From Scedosporium boydii (lineage: Eukaryota > Ascomycota > Sordariomycetes > Microascales > Microascaceae): a DNA stretch of 28,807 nucleotides. The notes below the pieces were generated by a model. That model saw only the letters and a program-made list of their open reading frames with translations. It was not told where the DNA came from and did no database searches. Below are positions 21,211 to 28,807 of the stretch, one piece after another. Each line of letters starts with the position of its first letter. The first letter of the stretch is position 1. A program made the translations under genes and the position numbers. The stretch covers positions 1 through 28,807 of the forward strand of contig NJFT01000348.1 of assembly GCA_002221725.1 (NCBI GenBank). Direction: 5' to 3'.

Positions 21211-21291
21211 AGCTCAGTCAGGTCGGGGTACGGTACAATTGAGGGCAGGTGAGGGGCACTGAGGGGTCCGGGTTGTGGCGGCATTGGCCGG

Positions 21292-21485
21292 AGCTACAAA
21301 GCTACAAAGACAAGCTACGGCCATTTGATGGCTTTTGATTCCGTCTGTGTGACGCCATCTGAATTGATTCATCGTCGATTCGTCTTCCAGTAATCTGCGA
21401 GTACTTCGATCATCCCAGCAGCTTAGCCTTGTAGCTTTGTAGCTTTGTAGTTTTGTCACATTGTCCCTTGTAGCTTGTAGCTTAT
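21292..21485. repeat. AGCTACAAAG repeat cluster with 16-bp inverted repeat
   Basis: CTACAAAGCTACAAAG (21294-21309) is repeated as its exact reverse complement at 21435-21450, 125 bp apart. Each arm is itself a near-perfect 8-9 bp tandem. Extra partial copies lie at 21312-21318 and 21468-21483, and another AGCTACAAAG is at 22318-22327. It is outside genes, in the far upstream region of the GABA transaminase. Confidence 0.9.
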
Positions 21486-22494
21486 CAAAACGGGCGCTCC
21501 TCCCGTATTATACCAGCTACTGGCAACTAGTGCAAGCATGTCTGGACACATTCTTGCCGTTTCTGGAAGTTTTTGTGGACACAGCTGCGTTGGGCAGGAG
21601 AACAATAGCTCCAGCCCTTCGACCTCGATGGCAAATCGCCAATGTCAATTGACCAGTGGGAGCACGAGGAATAACAAAGTACCCGAGTCCCCATGTTCCT
21701 GATCCTTCCTGCCAATCTCCAAGTCTAGATCTCAACGTATCATCGCATTACGTGAATGACAGAGGAGTACGTCCCCAGTACATCCCCGCATGCGCTGTCA
21801 CGGGGGCCATCCTTCGATCCAAAGTGCATGCAGCTATGACAGGATAGGCAGTACATGTACAGTCGCAGAGCCGCCCCCTCTCCGATGCGCCTCCGAATCC
21901 ACCCCTCATCAACATCTCTCCACCCTTTTGGCTATGATCGATATCTCGAATCCACCTTTTCTAGAAACTCGATGCGAGGTTGGCCCCTCGCCTCCGATCG
22001 GTCCGAAGTGTACGACAACGGTCCCCTAACACGGCTGAAACCCAGGCCGGACATCGTGACTATCTTACTCCCCCCTTGATAAATCGGAGTGTCATATCGA
22101 ACATTCGATTACGAGATTGTATTCAGGGACTCCTAGCTGTGCTCGCATCACGCTAGTGCGCCCTGAGATCCATCACAATTACACGTTCCTGATTTCTGGC
22201 TGGGCCCGACCAGCACATAGCCGGCCATCGGAACCGGCAAGGGAACCGGGAGCCTGCCAAAGGTTCAGGCGAAGGTACGACAACAACTTTGGTCAGCCTC
22301 GGAGATCTCCAACACGAGCTACAAAGTGGACAGCCAGAAAGTGGGGGAGGGGTCTGTGGTAAATTGCGAAGATTTTTGGATCTAGCATCTTTCAGTTTTA
22401 AACCTTCACTCAGTTCCTAAGTCCTACACTTGCCGGGTATCATTCGCTTGTAGCTCACAGGCAAGCCTCCGAAGATCATCATCACTCCTTCCCC
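21486..22494. other. Intergenic region downstream of the NRDE2-like gene
   Basis: It covers the 3' flank of the NRDE2-like gene and the distal upstream region of the GABA transaminase. Only short frames are present, with no recognisable family, and no RNA gene is visible. Confidence 0.45.
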
Positions 22495-25400
22495 TCAACG
22501 ACCGTTCTCCCTGTGTCTCTGCCTCTCCCTTTCCTTCTCCTTCTCCACCTTCCTCCTCTCCATAAACTCCTCCATGCCAACATGAATCCTCAACCCCTTC
22601 ACCTCCACAGAACTATACCCCGCCTTCAGCTCCGCCGAGCTCATCCCCCTCACCAGCGTCGTAAATGCTTCCATAGCGAGTCCCTTGGCCCATGGACACC
22701 GCCCAACCCCGCGGTAATACGCTCGCTTCGCCGAGTCCTTCGGCAAGTCCTCCGCCCGCGCCTGGCAGAAGCGGACGTAGCACGTCCACAGCCACGCGCT
22801 CGACGACGAGCCGACCGCTTCACTGGTGTCAAAGAGTGCCCGTGAAAACACGGCTGCCGCAGAGTACGTCGAGCCGCTAGCGCCGAGTTCATGGGTGATG
22901 GCGCACACGCGGAGAGCTACACTGTCTTGGTTTCCAATGAGGACTTGGTCATTGAGAACGTTGCGGAATTCGTCGTCGATACGGAGGGTAGAGGCGACCC
23001 AGTCGAAGAGCGCGAGGAAGCCGACGTTGGTTGGGAAGAGTTGGATGCACCGTCTGAATTGGTCGCTAAGATACACTCGCCGATATGGCCTAAAACGAAT
23101 CAAAAACGACCGGGTCAGTAGGAGAGGACGAATATAAAAATCAAGGTAAAAGCGTAAAAAAAGTAAAACTCAGTTGCCAAACAACTTACCCCATGGTCGT
23201 GTGGCGATACAAAAGCATCGAGGCGAACTCAAGGAGCTCTTCGTGCTGAGAGCATTCCCCGTGGCCATGAGCTAGGAGCCTCTCCGAGTGCTTCCAGACG
23301 ATATCCATCGCCGCGGAAATGCTCCCTTGTTTCCCAGACTTTGGTTCTGAACTGGCATCTGAGGAGAGGTATTCGGCGAGTGCGAGGAGCTTGGCGTTGA
23401 TGACGAACCCGTCAATGTCATCCCGAGCGAACGTATCCTCAGACTCCATCCTGAGCTCCTGCTTCTTCTTCAGCACAAATGTTAAAGGAAGATTGGAACC
23501 CCCTTCACCGGATATCAAGCATAATCGACTCAACACGGTAGAGACTGGGGCCTCATTCATGAATTCGATCCAAGCCCAAGTGAACCAGAGCCGGCGAGTG
23601 GACCCCGAACCTGTGGACTGGCTGAGCTGGGTAGCAGAGGATAGGACCTTTTTCGATAGATCAGAGTTGCCGTTGGCCCACTCGAAGAGTCCGTATAAGT
23701 TATAAAGCCCGATGTTCTGGGAATACTGCTTTATGAGAGTTCTCGCAGCTTTCCTAACCGAGCCGGCGTCCGCGATCCACTCCAGCGCCAGACAATAGCC
23801 TGCCAGTTCCTCGTGGCCCGCCATGACGAGCGTTTTCAGTGTCAACAGTACCCACGAAAACTCAACCCGGAGCTCGTCCTTATCAACGCCTTTAAACGAA
23901 TGTAGAAGCGAGTAAATGTGCTTGGGTGCGACTGCCGCCGTTATGGCTTCCTTGACGAATTCTGGCGGTGATCTTGTCGTTGAATCGTCTCCCTCGGGGT
24001 ACTTTCGAGGCTCGGCACGGGATACCAGGTGCTCGAAAGCGAAATCCCTCTGTGAGAGATGGGCATCTGTTTTCCAAGCTCTCTTAGACGAGAGGGGCGG
24101 GAACTCGCAAAATGTAAGGTATGCATCCAGGAGCTCCCCCTTGAGCTCAGCCAGGAGATTACCGGGGATGATAAAGGGTAATCCCTCCAAGTCGGAGTAC
24201 ATGATAAGCCTAAAGGGATCCTCCAAATTATCTTCGTCTAGCGTCCGGGCAGGCATTCTCGACTTCCTCGATCTGTACAGCTCCTCCGCTGCCCAAGCCT
24301 TGTAGGCATCTCTGGATGGAGTCCCCTGTGGACCGAGGTCGGGTGCCGCGGGCTTGGGAACATTCGAGTCGTCGCCGTTCGTGGTGATGAAATAATTCCA
24401 TCCCCTGGCATCTGGTTCACCTAACCTCGGAACCTCCGACTCCCAAAATGCCTGAAAACTTTCAGGAACGGCGCCGGAAGGGTTAGGAAACCCGGGACCT
24501 CTTAGATTCAACTCGAGGAGCGCCTGCCAAGCTGCAACAGACAGTTCTCTGTAGCCGCAATCATAGAAGAATCGCGTCGCTCGTAAGAAAACGTAGATGA
24601 GCTCGCTGTAGAGTGCCTTCTGCTTAACCCTTATAACCTCCTCTGCGACTTTCCCACTTAGCAGCGCCAAGCGGTCAAGAAATATCTTCTTGACCGTGCC
24701 GTATTGGAAGGATGCGATGTTCGATAGCTTATAATCGAGATATAATCTCCAGAGCAGAAAGCTGGCATCCACCTCCGTCTGGATCTTCTTCCAATGCGCA
24801 TCCTGCACAGGCACATCCCAGACCTTGGCGCCTTCTCGCATCTGGCCTACGAGAAGCTGTTCTTTTTGGAAGGGACTCTTGACGTGGGCCAATGCCTTTT
24901 CGTACATGGAGAGCTTGATTTCGGCGAAGCTCTTCACCTCATTGACTGGGATGTCTTGGCCACTCGCGCCAGCCTTCATCAGAAGATCTTGGTGATTTAT
25001 GAGCTCTATCCAGGCGGGGATGTCATCCGGCTTGTCTTTTACTCGACGGGTGAGCTCGATTGACCTTTCTTTCAGAGGATCGAGTTCCACTACGGCGTCC
25101 TCCTCCTCAGCTGATGATTCCGATTCGGTATCGCTGCCTAGTGCTCCTGTTGTCTTTGCTTTCCCTTCTATGGACCTGTAATCAGGCCCCCGTTCACGTT
25201 CATCCTCTGACGATTCCCCGTCATCTCTCCCCTTCTTCTTCCTCGAGGGCTTGAGAGAAATGAAGTCTTCACCAGACCCATCAGGCTCAGCGAGTGCTCT
25301 CTTACTCGCCCTGAGCATCCGCGGCTGGACCTGACGCAGCCTCGTCCTGAAAGCATTCTTATCACGCAGCGAAACGCCGTAAAACTCCCCAGGCCGACGA

Positions 25401-25915
25401 ATGCTAAACTGCTCAAGCGGCCCATCCCGATGAATGTACAGATACCCATCTGAACCGAGAACAGCTTCGCGGTTCGGACGGCGGAACTGCAGCAGCTTGT
25501 ACCTATCGACGCCGAATTTCCGAACCATGGGATCCCCCCGCTTATCGATGATGAAGAAATCCGATCCGAGGTCCTTGGTCGGCCGTTGCGGCGCGGCCTG
25601 AGCATGGCCGCCGTCAAGCTCGTCTCTTCGTCTCACTTCTAGCTCCCTGGCCTGCTGTTCCTGGAGGCCTTCCGACCTCTCCCTCGTCCTGGCCCTTTTG
25701 GGGCTCGGGCTCCTAGATGTGCTTCTCGAGCGTTTGTCTCCATGGCGATGGCTACGGTGGTGGTGGCGATGATGCTTGCTAGGGCGATGGCTCGGCCTTT
25801 TTACATCTTCATCTTTGGGCTTGGAAGACGCTGGCGTGGGGACCGCCTCAGCGGGTTTGGGCTTGAAAGATGAGAATTTCGGGACGGTGGGCTTCTTGTC
25901 GTCTCTTCCCAACAT
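22495..25915 (-). CDS. NRDE2: NRDE2/Nrl1-family RNA surveillance protein
   Basis: Members of this family (NRDE-2 in worms, Nrl1 in fission yeast) bind Mtr4-like exosome helicases and act in nuclear RNA turnover, splicing of cryptic introns and small-RNA silencing. Exons are 23190-25915 and 22495-23089, with a 100 bp intron (CTACTGAC branch), giving 1106 residues, similar to the human protein. The N-terminus carries VPKFSSFKPKP, a His-rich run and an SR-like stretch at about 47-80. The fungal signature DLGSDFFIIDKRGDPMVRKF begins at residue 115, followed by GYLYIHRDGPLEQFSIRRPG. An acidic linker follows, then from about 274 HAT-like helical repeats (RSIELTRRVKDKPDDIPAWI) typical of the NRDE-2 domain. 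The last 25 residues are Lys/Arg/Glu-rich. The ATG at 25915 is the first in-frame ATG; the frame is open above it but starts with no ATG. Helicase partnership here is inferred from the family. Confidence 0.9.
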
Positions 25916-26330
25916 GTCTAGCTCGAGAAGGAGTGAGGGTGTGGGCGGGAATGCATGTGGGGTGGCATCAAATTTCAAGGCTGTTTATGGATCTTCATTG
26001 CAGTGTGCGGTTGTGAGCGAGCTGGAGCTGAGCTGCGGCGTCAGCTGGTTCATGATGTGGCTTGAGATTTCAGGCGGAAGGCCGGTGTCATTGTCATCAA
26101 ATCAATTTTAGTGGATGCTGCCCTGCAATCGAGGCCCCAGCGTCGCTTGACTCAGCAGCACTGAGCAATTGATCTGCATCAGAGAAACAGCATCAAACAA
26201 CACGATCAATCCAATTGATAAATCCATCGATCTTGAGGATGGTGAAGCATCAATAAGATCAATGAAACGAGTCAGTATCGGCATTAGCATCAACTATTAC
26301 CAAAATTAATCCTCCCCCGAATGCTGCTTT
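25916..26330 (-). promoter_or_regulatory. Upstream region of the NRDE2-like gene with GCATCA copies
   Basis: GCATCA occurs five times on the plus strand, at 25965, 26177, 26191, 26248 and 26287, with several GATCAAT-like words between them. The stretch is more AT-rich than its surroundings. It is where the promoter should be. The repeats may be binding sites or simple sequence drift. Confidence 0.35.
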
Positions 26331-28590
26331 GCTTTATCACCCTCTTCAATGGCTTAGGTTTTGTGACCTCCCTTCAGGACGCCACCAATAGTTGATTGCA
26401 ACACGGCTGATAACACCGTGCCCCAAGGTAAGGATCAATACAGCGAAGTACTTGTACGCGCCTCAACCCGATCGAATTTAGCCAGGACTCCAGCAGAAAG
26501 GAACATCGATGTCGAGCTGTTATCTGCTCATAAATGGCTCTAGTTCTCCCCGAGTCTTTTTGTTCCACATTGCCCACTCTTCTGCAACGGGGGAACATCG
26601 ACAACTGCACTGCAATTTTCAATTTTTCTCGTTTATTGTCTTTCTTCATCTCCACTGCTTGTCCGCATGCCTCCACAGCTGAAGTGTGCAGCTCAATGTC
26701 ACGCGGCGTGTCGTACCGGCACATCAGCCAGTGGCAGCGTGTGATTTGTGCTGGTCGGAATGGAGATGGATCGGGGCCATGCACAGTGGTGGAGGGTCGC
26801 TCATGTGTCCCCTGCGTGACATCATTCAGGGTTTAGTGGTGGGCATCCTGATCAAGATCCAACAATGAAGGATTCCAAGTATACTCGGAGGCGGTAAAGG
26901 CGTCGTGATTGATTGCAGGATCGAGGTCGACAATGATGGACCCTGACAGGAAACGATCTACAAAAATATCTCCAAGGATTGTGGACCTCTGTTCTTGGGG
27001 AACCCTGCTTTTTAGACTTTCACACTTGCGACCAGGTAAAGCAGGAAGGGAAGGGATCACACCTCCAAGGTACGCAGTAGAGAGCGGCCTGGGGCTAACA
27101 TCGTTATGCCGCTTGAGCACGAAAACCGGCTCCCAAGTTGGCGGTCTGGATGTTCATTGCCCTGCTCCCAACTTCATTTGCCTGTGGAGCATCTACTAAG
27201 ATGGCGTGAGGGAGAGTTTGGAGGTTGCGCCAAGAATTCCCACAGCCTGTAAGACGTGCTCCGTCAATGTCGAGCAAATGCTAGCGCATATTAGGCCCAT
27301 CGGGTTTGGGACTAAAGCAAGGAAGTTATCAATGGAAGACATTGGACCCGTCGACAATGGGTTTATGAGACGGCGGCGCTGCAAACTGCCCGAGCTATTC
27401 GGACGGCTGACCAGATGGAAATTTCTCAGTCGTACAATGGCGGGATCAACTTCGAAGCGTGCATATCAGCGTTGCAGCTGGCTGGCTGACTGACCCCTCG
27501 GGCAGTTTTGCCTAGAACGGCGCGGTTCCAAACATTACGAGGACCAGGAAACCGTCGCATCAATGATGAAATCGAGGTTGACATCACTAGCTTGGGTTCG
27601 TCTAATGGAGCACTCTTTTAATACTTCGGCCAACCTTTCGGGAAGCCCAGCGATCGGATTCTGGAGAGCAAGCAGGTCACAATGCCTTGATCCCAGGTCT
27701 ATTCTCAATGGGGGCGTTAAGTCAGTGACCCTCGCTCGGAATGTGATTCTGGCGAGTCCATACCTTAAGAAGCATTCTCAAGATAGGTCATCTAGCTGCG
27801 TATGAACGCTTGAAACTGCGACTGCATCCCGTGCTGCATTGGGTTTCGATCATCGGCCGCCGGTCCAGCAATGGCGTCCACGATCGGCTGATCGTCATCG
27901 ATGGCAGGGAGGTTAGCACCAAGTACTAGTTTACTTAAGTCCTCCATGACCAGCGCTAAGCCCGTCTATAATGGGGCCGCTGGCGCACCCCTATTGAAGC
28001 AAGAAAATGATTCTCGCACAGAATCTGAAAGCCAGGGAGAGATATGAAGGATCATACTGGATATTTAGGCATGTCTGCCAGGTGTCGAACCTGCCCTCCC
28101 TTTCCTCTCTTAGGCGTCGGGGCTCTATCGGTACTGTACATCTTCATGAACCACTGTTCCTGTTCGACGAAATACTTCGGGTCAGAAATCTGCTTTTTCT
28201 AAATGTTCCTTCTAATACAAAATTGGGGATTACTTCGTACTAGCGGGAAAGACAGCAGATGGCGGTCTTGGCCAGAATATACACAAAGCACAGGTGCTTT
28301 ATAAGGCGGATCCATGAGTTTGGGGTTCAACTTCAATGTTGTGTATAGAGGGCCTCGGTATTTGAGGGAGAGTACTTCGTATCTTTGTGCATTTATCAAG
28401 TGTAATTATTGGTGTATTTTTCATGTTGTATATGGACAGGACTGGACTGTGTCATTTCGGCTCGTCCTTCTCATTGTCAAGCTGCTTTATCCACCATCGA
28501 CCCCACTGTTCCTCGCACAAAAAACAGCACGGTTAACGCGTAAAGACCCAGATGAGGGAGGGTCCCTCCATTCTCTGCGCCCTGGTCTAC
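26331..28590. other. Right flank, no supportable gene
   Basis: Short frames occur on both strands. A plus-strand frame at 27316-27486 and its continuation at 27490-27618 look more protein-like than the rest, as does a GTG-started minus frame at 26833-27120. None has a recognisable family, a proper start and clear splice sites together. There are no transposon ends or RNA genes. It could hold a decayed gene or the edge of one outside the window. Confidence 0.4.
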
Positions 28591-28594
28591 GAAG

Positions 28595-28610
28595 TAGAGT
28601 CTAGACTCTA
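28595..28610. repeat. 16-bp perfect palindrome
   Basis: TAGAGTCTAGACTCTA reads identically on both strands. It is isolated and has no clear role. Confidence 0.8.
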
Positions 28611-28689
28611 GACCCGTGCATCCCTGCGTTCTCCGAGCTATCCCATGTCAATGTCCAATGACGAGAACAATTGCCTAGTCTACGGAAGC

Positions 28690-28807
28690 CTGTAGCGATT
28701 TTGTAACTTTTGAAATTTTTCGACCTTGACCCCTCTATATACACACACCATCCGTACAAATAATTACACTTCTAGTTAAATAAAATTTAGTATTATTCAA
28801 TATTATA
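28690..28807. other. AT-rich tail at the window edge
   Basis: Base composition shifts sharply to A/T; the last 32 bases contain only one C and one G. This may be the start of an AT-rich block, as fungi with repeat-induced point mutation often have, or only a local terminator-like stretch. Confidence 0.45.

Noticed and set aside
25916..25978. Extension of the NRDE2-like frame upstream of 25915
   Set aside because: The frame is open but its first codon is TTG; the first ATG is at 25915 and leads directly into the conserved-type N-terminus.
28083..28095. Box-B-like GGTTCGACACC on the minus strand
   Set aside because: The T-arm pairs only partly and the expected upstream A box and cloverleaf are absent.

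Overview
The window looks like euchromatin from a filamentous ascomycete, probably a Sordariomycete. The evidence is short introns (62 to 118 bp, with one of 251 bp) carrying GTAAGT-type donors and CTGAC/CTAAC branch points 10 to 30 nt before the acceptor, C-rich wobble positions, pyrimidine-rich leaders, and protein families typical of Pezizomycotina. I cannot name the genus from sequence alone.

Layout, left to right. (1) A minus-strand Sds3/Dep1-like histone deacetylase complex subunit (1-1949, three exons visible, C-terminus lost at the window edge). (2) A 4.9 kb gap holding its leader, a 12-bp tandem repeat and the SET2 3' flank. (3) SET2 histone H3K36 methyltransferase on the minus strand (6905-9957, three exons, 942 aa). 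(4) A 6.6 kb divergent gap with no supportable gene. Its right end is the long pyrimidine-rich leader, with upstream ORFs, of (5) an uncharacterised AT-hook protein on the plus strand (16584-17830, three exons, 355 aa). (6) A convergent gap with microsatellites. (7) 4-aminobutyrate aminotransferase on the minus strand (19071-20720, two exons, 514 aa). (8) A 1.8 kb gap with a Uga3-type CGG-triplet site and an AGCTACAAAG repeat cluster. (9) An NRDE2/Nrl1-family protein on the minus strand (22495-25915, two exons, 1106 aa). (10) A 2.9 kb right flank without a supportable gene, ending in an AT-rich tail.

Four of the five genes act, or probably act, in the nucleus on chromatin or RNA: Sds3-like (Rpd3L-type deacetylase), SET2 (H3K36 methylation, which feeds Rpd3S), an AT-hook protein, and NRDE2 (exosome-associated RNA surveillance). 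The fifth is the metabolic GABA-shunt enzyme. The genes lie on both strands with kilobase gaps, so this is neighbourhood and not an operon or a biosynthetic cluster. I found no transposon, CRISPR array, rRNA, convincing tRNA or secondary-metabolite cluster. I also found no clear novel system. The most testable oddities are a possible in-frame optional intron and uORFs in the AT-hook gene, an SRI-removing intron retention in SET2, possible dual targeting of the GABA transaminase, and the inverted AGCTACAAAG repeats.
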